Positions 34,086 through 45,329 of a DNA stretch of 64,000 nt are shown here, piece after piece. Source of the stretch: Astropecten irregularis (lineage: Eukaryota; Echinodermata; Asteroidea; Paxillosida; Astropectinidae); NCBI GenBank assembly GCA_963971285.1, contig OZ020244.1, forward strand, positions 8,184,001 through 8,248,000. Reading direction: 5' to 3'. Every line of letters starts with the position of its first letter. The stretch's first letter is position 1. The notes under the pieces were generated by a model. That model searched no databases. It worked only from the letters and a program-made list of their open reading frames with translations, and had not been told where the DNA came from. A program made the translations under genes and the position numbers.

Positions 34086-34178
34086 AGCTCATATTCATAA
34101 ACGGAAGGAAACAGAAATGGAAATAAACCCATGAGAAGGACCCACAATTGAAAAGACTAGCAAAGTCAATATAGCCTA

Positions 34179-35117
34179 TTAGCGAGAAAGTTCAGGTGCA
34201 ATACGAATATAACGGCGAAACACGCCCGACCGTCAGCGACCCATCCTTTGTATGTCTTGTTCTGAAATTCCAGCCATAGCAGCAGACGTGGCTGCGCCAA
34301 TACGAAAGGAATGTGATGTAAAGCGGGGGTCGTGTACACCAATGAATTGCAGGGACCGTTTTAATATTGATGTGAATTGATATCGAGTCAAGGGCGAACC
34401 ATCAAAGTGAGATAAAAAATGGTTATGATTTGCTGAGCTGTCGCGCAAATATTGCGTTGCGGAAAGGACCGGGCACAACAAAATTTCACCATTGGAGACA
34501 GAGGGAATGCATAATACACAGCCCCGGCCAAATTGATCCGTCTTGGAAAAACGGACATTAACTTCCAGAACGCCCCCAGTAGGAAGATGTCTAAGTGTGA
34601 CATCTGACCTCTTTAAAGGGGAACTCGCATTACGGGATGGCGCAGTAAGCTCCCCCACGCGCATAAAACCGAAAAATGCCAAAAGAAAGGCTACACGGAA
34701 CAGTAACGCTTCAAACTGATTGGTACAAACAGACTGCAATGCAGGAATAATACGACGGAGAAGGTCAAATGTAATAGGACGTCGTGTATCCCGACGGCTG
34801 TTACGTCGTCGACAACCAGCTATTAACAACCGTCTGACAATGAAATGCTGGGTTATATCTGGCAAACTATGTAGACGTAAAGTACAAGCAATTCCCGTAA
34901 CATACGATGTTATTGTTGCAGGAGAATAACTATTAACAGACATAAATGCAATAAATTGAACAAGTTGGTGTAAGGAATAATGAGAATCAGGAGAACTTAG
35001 TCCATGATGGGAAACAAACCAACAAAAGAAATTCCAAGCACGTTGGTAAAGCGAATGAGTGTGGGGAGCGACAGAATCTACTAGGAGGCCGTGAACTTCA
35101 AGCCGAAGTCGTTCCAG
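34179..35117 (-). pseudogene. Tyrosine recombinase of the Ngaro-like element, nonsense before the catalytic Tyr
   Basis: The frame overlaps the end of the RT gene (open from at least 35117) and has its first ATG at 34943, so it was probably reached by frameshift or reinitiation. Box I Arg is in FGFMRVGEL and box II in HSFRIGAAT. A TGA at 34233-34235 falls right after RMGR, where relatives usually carry Trp. The frame then continues past a Tyr codon (34209-34211, in RRYIRI) to TAA at 34179-34181. The stop therefore removes the nucleophile Tyr. Its job would be integration of circular cDNA without target duplication. Confidence 0.85.
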
Positions 35118-36946
35118 AGATCTGGGGGCAAGGGTGTCATACTGGGGTCTGCCTTGGGCGCCAACTGGAAGAATTTCTTCATCTGTAGGCGCGATAATGA
35201 ATCTGCGATAGAGTTAGCAATGCCGGGAACATGACGTGCTTTAAATGTAATATTCAATGTCAAACAACGGACAACAAACATTCGGACCAGTTGCATAATA
35301 TGCGGACAGCGAGAAGTCTGACGATTAATTATAGCCACTACTGCTTCATTATCCGTCCAGAAGATAACTCGCTTATTCTGCAACGTAAGGCCCCATAATT
35401 GAAGTGCAAAGACAATTGGGAAAAATTCAAGGAAAGCAATGGAAAACTTCCTTGAACGAATCTCTATGGGCCATCTACCGTGCGTCCATTTACCATTAAA
35501 GAATGCACCAAAGCCTATTTCTGCTGAAGCGTCTGTAAACAAATGCAAATTATCACTTGAATGCCAAACGTCCTCAGGGAAAATGAGCGCACCATTAAAA
35601 TGTGCCAAGAATTGCCTCCATACCAACATGTCAGCACGGGCCCCCGAAGAAATACGGACTCGATGGTGTGGCTTTTGAACGCCAGTAGTCAAGTCAAACA
35701 AACGACGCAAAAAAGCGCGACCAGGACGCACAGCCTTACAAATAAAATTCAAACTGCCTAACAGTGACTGGAGCTCCCGTAGTGTAAGTTTGTGTTTGCC
35801 TAAAGCAGAATCTAATTTCATCAAAATCGAAGCTAGTTTGTTCGATGGAATCAAAATTTTCTGACTGACAGTATCTATCGCTAAACCAAGAAAAGTGATG
35901 AGAGTGGCTGGCCCTTCTGTTTTGTCCATGGCCAAGGGAACCCCAAACTCCTTACATAATACTGTAAAGGACTGAAGTGCACGAGCACAGTCCAGGGACT
36001 GAGCACTACCAACAAAAAAGAAATCGTCAAGGTAGTGTATGATGTTATCTGACACTGCCACTTTGCGAGCACAATATTCAAGGAAAGAGCTAAAGCGCTC
36101 GAACGTTACACAAGATATAGAACAGCCCATTGGCATACATTTATCATAATAATATGACCCATTGACGCAGAAACCTAACAGATTAAAGTCATGCGGGTGC
36201 ACTGGTAATAATCGGAACGCTGACTTAATATCTGATTTTGCCATAAGGGCACCGGTACCTAGGCGAGAAACTAAGGTAACAGCATCATCAAAACTGGTAT
36301 AATTAACAGCAGTAAGAGATGGGTCAACAGAATCACCAATAGGGGAGGATAGATTGTAAATCAAGCGAAACTGACCCGGTGTTTGTTTTGGTACTAGACC
36401 AACAGGAGAACAACGCAAATCCGGCAAGGGGGGGGGGGGGGGGGGGGGGCTGGAATAAGGCCCAGCAACGCGGCCCAAACGCACCTCACGGGCAATTTTG
36501 TCAAGTAACAGTGTGTGATTTTCACGTGCTGATAATAGATTACGAGCCGAGGAACTGACACGTGGCCCGGAATAACCCAAACGAAACCCGTAAGTGAAAC
36601 CATCTATTCATGCAAGTGCATCTTGTTGTGCTGGGTATGAGCGGAGAAAGGGAATCATTCTACTTAGAATTATTGGGGTTGGCAAGTGTGGTTGAGTTGG
36701 CTGTACTCCGCGCACCGCGGGAACTACCCCTGCAAGTATTGGCGGAGTGGCCAAGGGACATGCATGCGGAACATTTGTGCAAGAATCGACAGGCCGGTCG
36801 GAGGCGTTGACCGCGGTTGAAATCGAAACAGATACCGACGGTGGTGGATCGCTGATCTTGGGAAGAGGCACGAAAAGTGCCGGCGCGCTGCTGAATAGGC
36901 TTAGAGGAGAAGGGACGAAAATTATGTTGGGCCGGGGGGCCAACAA
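35081..36946 (-). pseudogene. Reverse transcriptase-RNase H of the Ngaro-like element, in-frame TGA
   Basis: The frame begins inside gag (36946 onward), meets TGA at 36608-36610, then is open to 35081. RT: GLVPKQTPGQFRLIYNLS, KSDIKSAFRLLPV and the catalytic YLDDFFFV (about 36030). RNase H: LFTDAS near 35537, LEFFPI and WTDNEA. It ends in a DSLSRL motif and LKFTAS. A run of 22 G (36428-36449) codes for polyproline near the N-terminus and is a slippage hazard. No methyltransferase follows, which with the SGNH gene supports Ngaro over DIRS1. Confidence 0.85.
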
Positions 36947-37805
36947 GCGTTAGCCACAACTCTGCGTCAATGCTAGCCCATGAACGCGCCGGCATCCGTG
37001 CTTGCCGTAAGCGAAACTGAATATCATAGTCCCACCAACCAAAACCTACGCGGCGAAAGGCAGCGGACCTGATAGTATCGGCATATTTGAGCAACTGACG
37101 CGCACGGTCCGGCTGGCGCATCAGGTAAATAGATGTAAAAATTAAGAACGCCGACGTCCACTGCTCGATGGACGTAATACGCGCATTGGGGGTATGAGGC
37201 CGAATTTGCCATGCAGGTGACTCTTGAGAACCGACCATCAGCACACAATCGCTGGAAGAATACGGACCCAAACTGGTACGAGCCGGCCGTAGTAAAGAGC
37301 CGAATTCAACGAATTCGCCATTCCAAATTTTGTCGCGAATTTGTTGTGGAACCCCCAATCCCAGGTCATCGCAGACGCTTGTTAAAGCCGATTGAGAATG
37401 GTCAAGTGAAGATGCGGGTTGAACGGACAGAGGTGGCATGTTGATGGGCAAAGTAGCCTGGCTAGTACTAGTGCTGGACAAAGTGGTAGTGGTAGCTGGA
37501 AAATTATTATTGGTCAAAGTAAGTGAAGGACTGAACGGATTTAACTCACCCAATCCCGATGCGACGGGTTGAGGCAGAACAGGATCGGTAGAACCAGGGG
37601 GGCCCGGCACCATCGAAGGGCCAGCCGAAGAAGTGCCTGTAGCTGACGGTAAGGTCGGCGGTGGTCCAACCACCGAGGCATCAGACGCCGACGTGGACAC
37701 GGGAGCTTCGGCCGGCCCAGGCCGAACGGTGCGAGGCCTCCCCCGCGTCCTCCTTCCCTGGAGGACCGGTCCAGTTGATGTCCTCTTACTTTTTGACTTA
37801 GGCAT
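36660..37805 (-). CDS. gag: Gag-like protein of the Ngaro-like element
   Basis: The first good ATG is at 37805 (MPKSKSKRTS), giving 381 codons. Order: basic N-terminus, long Pro/Ser/Thr-rich stretch, a conserved middle (LGLGVPQQIRDKIWNGEFV; then IEQWTSAFLIFTSIYL), an FDFNRG region and a C-terminal CX2CX4HX4C zinc knuckle (CSACMSLGHSANTC). This layout matches gag proteins of DIRS/Ngaro elements, which bind RNA and form particles. Its C-terminal part overlaps the start of the RT frame. Confidence 0.75.
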   Translation of the reverse strand: MPKSKSKRTSTGPVLQGRRTRGRPRTVRPGPAEAPVSTSASDASVVGPPPTLPSATGTSSAGPSMVPGPPGSTDPVLPQPVASGLGELNPFSPSLTLTNNNFPATTTTLSSTSTSQATLPINMPPLSVQPASSLDHSQSALTSVCDDLGLGVPQQIRDKIWNGEFVEFGSLLRPARTSLGPYSSSDCVLMVGSQESPAWQIRPHTPNARITSIEQWTSAFLIFTSIYLMRQPDRARQLLKYADTIRSAAFRRVGFGWWDYDIQFRLRQARMPARSWASIDAELWLTLVGPPAQHNFRPFSSKPIQQRAGTFRASSQDQRSTTVGICFDFNRGQRLRPACRFLHKCSACMSLGHSANTCRGSSRGARSTANSTTLANPNNSK

Positions 37806-38230
37806 CACGTTAACACACAATTAAGTTGTATATTATATTCAATTGAAATGAATAAGAGCAATAAAGTAACAACTTAAATAAATTGAAGAATTTAGCACAG
37901 AGAGTATAACTAAAAAACGGCGAATAAGATAGGAACAAGCTAGGTCTCAAAAATAATTTTTGTTAAGAACCGCACAACCGACTGGCTAAACTGCTCGGAC
38001 AAAAGTGAGTGATCATTCACTAGGGTTCTGGCTATATTGACCGTCCATCTACATGTAGTATTCCGATTAATTAACTCAGTCCAGTCTTTCTGACTACAAC
38101 CATTATTTATGATCACTAGCTGGAATACCACCACTGTGGCCAGAACCGCAAGGCCTTGGGAGGCTAGTTCCGGACCTTGCAATAAGAAACCATCTTGGGG
38201 GCAATAAACTCTTTGAAGCAACATGTGCCT
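37806..38230 (-). other. Ngaro-like 5' region
   Basis: Upstream of gag on the minus strand; AT-rich near the start codon. It includes a 98-codon open stretch (38233-37940) with composition that could be protein, for which I have no homology. The junction with Polinton sequence is near 38230. Expected terminal direct repeats were not recognised by eye. Confidence 0.4.
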
Positions 38231-38625
38231 CAAAGGGATTATAATGAGTCAAAAATTACAATAACAAACAACTCCGATAGTCATTATTTAGTTTTAGACC
38301 CATCTATTAAAAAATTATTAGGTTTTAGTTATTCCGAGTTATCAAGAGGTGAATATGTAGGTTATTATAAAAACGTAGAACGAGTGTACCATCTTTGTTA
38401 TGAACAAATCGAGAAAGAAAAAAATTTGTATAACGGAAACCCCTGTTGTCTTTTAGCCATCGTTCCGATCATAGAAACTGACTACGATCCTGCCCCCTTT
38501 TTATACTTTAAACTTAAATCTCAATTAAAGCAACTTGTGAATGATCACGTTTAGTTTACGGGATTGCGAAGGTAAAATTATTAATAATCGAGGAAGAGAA
38601 CTTATTTTAGATGTAGAAATTTATT
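38231..38625 (+). pseudogene. Polinton accessory gene, frameshifted
   Basis: Open from the Ngaro junction (TITNNSDSHYLVLDPSIKKL, later VGYYKNVERVYHLCYEQIEK) to TAG at 38552-38554. The adjacent frame then gives FSLRDCEGKIINNRGRELIL to TAA at 38623-38625, so one indel splits a protein of about 130 residues. The N-terminus may be lost to the Ngaro insertion. The RGRELILD ending resembles a virion-type protein end I associate with Polintons; the function is unknown. Confidence 0.5.
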
Positions 38626-38659
38626 AATTTAAAAAAAAAAGTTTTTGTTATTATTTAAA

Positions 38660-39381
38660 ATGACGAAAACGATTACGAATGCGAATACAAGCGCTATAAG
38701 TTCAGCGGGGCCCACTATAAATCTTTATCCACAGTTACCTCCTAAACCAGACCCGGTTGATACAACCGATGTAAGTAAAATCTATAGACTACAAAAAATA
38801 GAAAGCATTAAATCCCAAATAGCCAAGAGAGGGATAACAGAGAAAGACAATATAAAAAGATTAAAAGAATTATAACCGCGATTCATTACGTAGAAACTGG
38901 CATGGGTTTAGTCAGTGGAGTTTCAGCGGGTATGAGTATCCCCTCACTTTTAGGGGTAATAACAGCACCAGTGGGATTGGTTTTATCCGGTATGACCATA
39001 GGAGTGTGTAGTATGATGATGGGGCTAAAATATGTATCAAAAAGATTAACGTATAAAACTAAAAAACACGATCAAATACGAACATTAGCCGATGCTAAAC
39101 TTAACACGATAGAAGAATACGTGTCAAAAGCTATCGATGATGGTGATATCTCGCACGAAGAATTTTTATTAATCACTGCGGAACTAAAGAAATTTAACGA
39201 ACTTAAAGAAAAAATTAGAAGTAAAACAGCAACCGCGCTTAAGCAAAATCAAGACATCGAAGCGCAGGTTAAAAACAAAGTAGAAGAGAAATTAGCCGAA
39301 CAATTGGAGAAGCAAAAAAAAGATCTTATCGCAAAACTTAGAGAAATTAGAGTTCACGAGAGAACGAGTCTTATTAGATAA
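38660..39381 (+). pseudogene. Polinton coiled-coil/membrane protein, frameshifted
   Basis: Two frames make one protein. The ATG at 38660 gives a Pro-rich N-part and helix (PQLPPKPDPVDTTDVSKIYR) to TAA at 38873-38875. The neighbouring frame enters near 38850 (IITAIHYVETGMG) and runs to 39381 with a Gly-rich hydrophobic segment (GVITAPVGLVLSGMTIGVCS), then KKHDQIRTLADAKLNTI and a long charged coiled coil. Proteins of this design are common beside PolB genes in invertebrate Polintons, with no known role. Confidence 0.55.
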
Positions 39382-39396
39382 TGAACAGCCACCTAA

Positions 39397-42300
39397 TTAC
39401 ACGGTTGCCACGGCGCCGCCTATAGAGTAGTGCTCATAAGCCAAAGTGTCAATTCCATTAGATAGGATATATCTTTTTCCATCATAAGGACTCAATGAAG
39501 TTTTGGTTTTCACTTGCGTATAAATTTGATGTTTGTTAGATTGAATTATATTCATTTGATGTTCTTGAGATTTTTTATTTTTTAAACAATTATAAAAATT
39601 TTCAAAGTTAATATTTTTTTCAGTCACGGTTTTTGTTATACCTTTAATTTTTTTAACCTCTTTATCATCTTGTATTAAGATCACATACATTTTTGATCTT
39701 AAACAAATGGCTTGTTTTACTACTTGACCACCGTATTCATCTTTCATTTTTCCAACTACTTTTTTGTTTTTGGGGTCAAATAAAGGGTGAGTGGGTAAAT
39801 AATTAGATAGATCGTAAAGTTCTGAGTCTCGTTTAATATCCTCGTAAACATCGTTGGTTTTAACGATCAATAATAAACTATCGGTATCGGTATACATGAG
39901 ATATATGTTTTCGTTATATTTTTTCTTCAAATGATTATAATAAAAGTCGAACATAAAAGATTTGCTTAAATCTAATATACTCACTCCACAATAGATGGGT
40001 TTATTTAAATACGTTTTTTCTCTATACCTTTAAAAAAAAAACCTATATTAGAATATGTAAATTTAGTCGATGTTTTATAATTAGGTTTGGATGCTAGTTT
40101 TAATACTTTTTTTACCGATAAATCGCTATCATCGTCTATAATAATATTTCCATCTATTCTATTTCGAACATTTTCCATTGTTTTACCAAAAACGGAATTG
40201 TTCATGAGTTTAAAAAAATCTTTTTCAAAATCTGATTTGGCCATTTTTCTGAGTTGTGTATTTTTATCAATGTAAGACCGCATCCAAGGTTTTTGCTTAA
40301 ATCGTAAAACACGATGTACGCGCGTGAGTTTTAATCCTAGTTGTAAATACAGTTTTAACGTTTTATAATATATGACATATTTTTTACGAGGTCCTAAATG
40401 AGCGATGAGTCTGTCATCTCGCGAGGCTTTTTCTCCGTGAGATAACAATTCTTTTTGATAAGGGCTCAACCGTTCAGCCGATACGGTTATGTTCTCTGGG
40501 GCTAAGGGTAAGTCGATGTGTAAGTCGTGAAGCTCTTTAGGATAGTCTAGATCTACTTCCAACGTAAATCCGTGGTCGTTGTCATCAGCTAAACCTAAAA
40601 TGTGATCGGTCGTAAAGTTAGCGACTTGGTCATCGGTTAACCATTTAAAATCACCGTAGGGTAACGATTGACTCATTGCCCAACCGTATAAATTGTTAGC
40701 GTCTAAATAAAGTAAATAAGAAGATTCTTCCTTAGGGTCGTAATCTTTTAAATATTTATTGTTGGCTTTGTGATGCCTACAACTTCCGACGCTAGAATAA
40801 CCACCTCTTTTACCTTTTTCAAAAAATAAATATCGTTCGATATCGGTTAAAAGTTCTAATTCTATTTTAGAATACAGTAACAAAGCATCCCAAGACAATC
40901 CCGGTGCCGTGAGATATTTCGCTGGATCTAAACGATAGTTTTTCTTACAAACGGATCTAAAGTTTTGAAACACATCAGCGAGTAACAACGTATCAGTGGT
41001 CACGTATAAGTCGTGATAATCACCTAGAGTTTTACAGTTGAAAGTTTTCCAAACCAACTCCGCGTGAGTATATTCTTCTTCTGTAATACCTTTGAGTTTT
41101 ATCTTACTATAAAACTTTTCAATGGGTGGTAATTGAGTTTCCTTAAATCTGTCAAAGGAATCCATATATTCGTACGGATAGCATCCCTTTTTTAATAAAA
41201 GATCAACATCGGTCGTATTATACGCTTTAAAATGTTTTCTAAATAAATTAAACACGTCTTTAGGGCAAGCAGCGACTAATTTTTCTAAGGAAGAGTTCAT
41301 AAAATTTAACGAATCTATAAAACAGAGTTGACCTATACTAATACTTATGTATTTTTCCGAGTTTTGAGGACTACAAAATATATTACTGAATACGTTTTTT
41401 TCCTTTTGATAATAATTTAATATACTTAAAACCTCTTTTAGTTCATCGATTTTTACATTTATTTTTTCATCGATTATTTTTTAGTTTTGGATTAATTAGT
41501 TTTATTTTTTCTCTCTTACAACGTTCGCTTTTGATTGCTTTTTGGTTAATTTTTATATTAAGTTTCTTATCGAATGTAACCCCGTATTTTTCTTCAAACG
41601 TTTTTATTTTTGAATTATCGCCTTTTCTTATATTTCGACGAAACTCGTTAAAAATTTCACGTTTTTCTTTTACGTATCTAATTTTTTCGCGGAGTTTTAT
41701 TTCTCGCGTTTCGAGTTTTTCTTTATACGTTTCGATTTTTTCTATACGCGTTTTGATTTTTTCTATACGCGTTTCGGGTTTTTTTATTTTATTATTTAAC
41801 ATTTCGACTCAAGCGCTTACCCCCTGCATGATCAAATGACCGTCGTTATTTTTTAAATTATGAAAAATAACCGGTATTTTTGTGCGAGTTGTTACTTTAA
41901 GTTTTAAGTTACAATAATCGTGTGCAACTCCTCTAAATTTACCCGTGATGTGGCAGTGATCTCTAACTTTTCTAAATTTATTAATTTCTTTACCGCATTC
42001 TAAACACAAAAAATCTGTATAACCTTTACTGTTCGTGACCGTGTTTTTTTCTTTTTCGGTTTCGGTTTCATCAGGTATCTTACATTTACAATGTAAAAAA
42101 GAACTTGGATATATTTCCTATTCACAAATCCAACACTTGTTACTCATCATTAATGATTCGTTGACCTCTTCGATCGCTTTAGGATTATTAAATATTTGTT
42201 TAATTTCACGTTGTTCAAAGAACAATGAATTAATTAAATGCTCGCTAGCGTTACACCCTCTATAGGTTTTTTGCTTCATTAGTTTTCCATCAAATCTTAC

Positions 42301-43930
42301 CACAACGTAAGAATAACCGCTGGGTTTATGAACGCTCAACTTTTGAGTTTTTTTTCATCTTTTCTGCATTGTGTTTTTCTAAAATACATTCAAAATCCGC
42401 GTAAATCACAAACGGTGCATCTTGAAAAATTTTTAAGTTTTTAAATTTTAAATTATTTTTATCTTTTTCTGGAAGGATGACTATTGAAGGATGATCGGTT
42501 AATCCTTGACATATTACATGGTGAATTTGTAATGTTTGCGGCGTATAAAAATGAGATAGACATCTGTAACAAAAATATAATTTATGTCCATCTTTACTTT
42601 TACCATTGCTAAATAGAGCCGAAAAATTCTTAATCCAACAATAGTGCTTTTTTATTATTTTTTTCCTTCTTCTACTTCTCTAGTAAATAATAATAGATTT
42701 ATGTGAATATCGTACATTTCTTCAGAGATATATAATGGATAAGGAAATTCTTTTTTTTCATCATTACAATCTAACCCAAACACGTAAATATTTAAATTAT
42801 TTTGTTTTTCTATTTTAGGAATCTGCTTTAAAGGTGTTGGAAAATCTATACCGGTAAAGTCTAACCCATCATTTAACTTATAGGTGGTGGTTCTTGCTTC
42901 CATAATTTGATATTTAGGATTGTTCTTTTTCTTTTCTTTGATTTTATCCTTGTATAAACCTAACGCAGATCTGATAGCCCATCTAACGCATTGATCGTCT
43001 TTATTTTGTACGTTAACAACGGCCTTTTTTATATTTAATAAATGGCGTAAGTTCAATATAAGAACTACCAGCAACATTAGTATATTTAATAAAGTTCATA
43101 TAAAACGCTAATATTTTATTTAAAGTTAAACCCGAGGGTCCAAAATCTTTTGATTCCACTACATTTATTAGCTCGTTAAAAATTTCATTAACCTTTTCTG
43201 TTATTTCAGCTTCCCTTAAAATAAGATGTTGATTGGATGGAAAAGTAAATTCATATAATGTATCATCTGATTCTTTTATATATTCGAGTTTTATCCTAAA
43301 TTCAAGCTTAAATTGCCCCTTTTCTCTAAAGATCTTTGTTACTTCTTTAATCATATTTTTACGATGATGTATAAAAAATGTATTTAGATCGGAATATTGT
43401 CTTTGCAGAATTATTTCTAAATTTATAAGATTACTACGAAAAGATTTCACTTGTTTCCAGTTTGTCGCTTCACGAATTTCCTCCGATGATAAATTTTCTT
43501 TAATCGTTTTGATAAAATCTCGTTTTAATACTTGCCCTCTTTGACCCGATGGAACAACATTGAGGTGAAATTTTCTAGCTAATTCTCCAAGTTCTTGATT
43601 AGTTTTGTTTTAAATTTTTAAATTGATTTTGGGACGCTTTAATCGCTTTAATATATTCACGCCTAGTGTGATCGAGTTTGTTAGACAAATTTAACCTAAT
43701 ATTATTATCTTGAACATATTTTTTTAATTTTAAATAATCCCATCTTTTATACCCACTCGGGGTGGGTTGTATGCGTGTAATAGCATTTATATATTCACTT
43801 TTAGTATAATCCGTTTTTTGGATCTTCTATTGGAATTTTGGTTTCTTCAACAAAATGTTTTAAGTTATCTTTTTTCCAATGGCTAAACCCCTTTGCAATA
43901 ATTAGCCGATGACTCGTTGCTTGTTCAGTC
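39397..43930 (-). pseudogene. polB: Protein-primed family B DNA polymerase (Polinton PolB), multiply frameshifted
   Basis: Minus-strand pieces in order: N-terminal region 43450-43013 and 43077-42655 (GLDFTGIDFPTPLKQI); exonuclease motif with APFVIYADFECILEK near 42380-42420; a Cys/His region 42009-41809 (VRDHCHITGKFRG) and FHNLKNNDGHLIM; a Lys/Glu-rich insert 41802-41467; then polymerase 41370-40005 with motif A LYLDANNLYGWAM (about 40700) and motif B KLMNNSVFGKTMEN (about 40190). After a frame change in an A-run near 40020, 40014-39397 carries motif C YTDTDSL (about 39895). The catalytic motifs survive, but several frame changes and stops make it non-functional. It would replicate linear element DNA using a terminal protein primer. 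Confidence 0.85.
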
Positions 43931-44029
43931 ATTATCCTTTTATTATAATATAAAATAATATTCGTGAAATAACCACAAGGGAAACTGACTGAGTTATTTT
44001 AAGTCATTGAAAAGTGAACAAAGAAAAAT

Positions 44030-44102
44030 TGACTGGAGCGGGATTCGAACCGGCGACCTCCTGAATACCGTACAGGCGCTCTACCAACTGAGCCATCCAG
44101 CC
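44030..44102 (-). tRNA. tRNA-like sequence, minus copy of an inverted/tandem array
   Basis: 73 nt fold as a cloverleaf: acceptor GGCTGGA/TCCAGTC (one G-T), D-arm GCTC/GAGC, T-arm with one mismatch. The A-box (TGGCTCAGTTGG) and B-box (GGTTCGAATCC) are intact, so Pol III could transcribe it. The anticodon loop is ACGGTAT: position 33 is C, not U, and one stem pair is T-T. It would read GGT (Thr) if counted strictly. Better called tRNA-like until scored. Confidence 0.6.
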
Positions 44103-44375
44103 CTATGTTGGTGGTGACCCCAAAAGTCAACTATCTTGTTCGTTTGGCAGTCAGAAGCCATAAAACCACGCACACACCGCCACACCCCAGGGATCGTTTC
44201 AATGATACACGCAACAATGCTGCAACCTGGGAACGGCACATGGGGGATCACTCAAAGAGGATACGGCTTTTTAATTAATATATTCAGTCAGTTTCCCTTG
44301 TGGTTATTTCACGAATATATTAATTAAAAAGCCGTATCCTCTTTAAGTGATCCCCCATGTGCCGTTCCCAGGTTG

Positions 44376-44575
44376 NNNNNNNNNNNNNNNNNNNNNNNNN
44401 NNNNNNNNNNNNNNNNNNNNNNNNNNNNNNNNNNNNNNNNNNNNNNNNNNNNNNNNNNNNNNNNNNNNNNNNNNNNNNNNNNNNNNNNNNNNNNNNNNNN
44501 NNNNNNNNNNNNNNNNNNNNNNNNNNNNNNNNNNNNNNNNNNNNNNNNNNNNNNNNNNNNNNNNNNNNNNNNNNN
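44376..44575. other. Assembly gap, 200 N
   Basis: Exactly 200 N inside the tRNA-like repeat unit. In the neighbouring complete unit the two flanks are joined by about 16 bp (after CCCAGGTTG, before TATCATTGAAACG), so either the true gap is tiny or whole units are missing. Open frames through it are meaningless. Confidence 0.95.
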
Positions 44576-44680
44576 TATCATTGAAACGATCCCTGGGGTG
44601 TGGCGGTGTGTGCGTGGTTTCATGGCTTCTGACTGCCAAACGAACAAGATAGTTGACTATTGGGGTCACCACCAACATAG

Positions 44681-44753
44681 GGCTGGATGGCTCAGTTGGT
44701 AGAGCGCCTGTACGGTATTCAGGAGGTCGCCGGTTCGAATCCCGCTCCAGTCA
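44681..44753 (+). tRNA. tRNA-like sequence, plus copy 1
   Basis: Identical 73 nt to the minus copy at 44030-44102. Upstream flank GGGGTCACCACCAACATAG and downstream CAATTTTCTTTGTTCAC are also repeated. Confidence 0.6.
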
Positions 44754-45001
44754 ATTTTCTTTGTTCACTTTTCAATGACTTAAAATAACTCAGTCAGTTT
44801 CCCTTGTGGTTATTTCACGAATATATTAATTAAAAAGCCGTATCCTCTTTGAGTGATCCCCCATGTGCCGTTCCCAGGTTGCAGCATTGTTGCGTGTATC
44901 ATTGAAACGATCCCTGGGGTGTGGCGGTGTGTGCGTGGTTTCATGGCTTCTGACTGCCAAACGAACAAGATAGTTGACTATTGGGGTCACCACCAACATA
45001 G

Positions 45002-45074
45002 GGCTGGATGGCTCAGTTGGTAGAGCGCCTGTACGGTATTCAGGAGGTCGCCGGTTCGAATCCCGCTCCAGTCA
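45002..45074 (+). tRNA. tRNA-like sequence, plus copy 2
   Basis: Same 73 nt, 321 bp after copy 1. The unit ends 20 bp before the Polinton right TIR (45095). Confidence 0.6.
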
Positions 45075-45329
45075 ATTTTTCTTTGTTCACTTTTCAATAA
45101 AATAATATTATTTCATTTTTTCATTTTTTTCATTTCATTTCAAAAATTGTCAATGACCGGGATAAATGGGGAATTCCCCATTTTGCAATTTTCCAAGAAT
45201 ATTGAGAAATAACGCGGAAAAATGGGGGTGTATAATCACACTACTGATAATACTAATAATATTGCAAAATAATAGTTCTGAATGTCACAATTTTTCATTT
45301 TGCAATAGTATTGGTATTATCACACTACT

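Larger units (their letters stand above)
43960..45094. repeat. Inverted and tandem repeat units around the tRNA-like sequences
   Basis: A left unit (about 43960-44280) is the reverse complement of units at 44314-44820 (with gap) and 44820-45090. The palindrome centre is about 44300, with arms AGGATACGGCTTTTTAATTA and its complement around a ~33-bp spacer (ATTCAGTCAGTTTCCC...). Each unit carries the tRNA-like sequence plus ~250 bp of shared flank. Confidence 0.85.
30951..45329. mobile_element. Polinton/Maverick element, eroded, with nested Ngaro-like element
   Basis: TIRs of about 235 bp: left 30951-31187, right 45095-45329 (reverse complement, few mismatches). The ends read AGTAGTGTG and CACACTACT. 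The flanks GGCTAA (left) and TGCTTA (right) fit a decayed 6-bp duplication, and the element interrupts the AATGATTTTGTATTCGC array whose uninterrupted form is seen near 62815. It carries broken PolB and small genes. No integrase, packaging ATPase, adenain-type protease or capsid gene is visible, so it could not move or package by itself. Confidence 0.88.

Noticed and set aside
36608..36946. Separate proline-rich protein overlapping gag
   Set aside because: It is the upstream part of the reverse transcriptase frame, ending at the in-frame TGA, not an independent gene.
44324..44702. Open frames of about 100 residues around the gap
   Set aside because: They run through 200 N and repeated tRNA-flank sequence.
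44681..44753. Functional tRNA-Thr(GGT)
   Set aside because: C at position 33, a T-T in the anticodon stem and a T-arm mismatch; kept only as tRNA-like.
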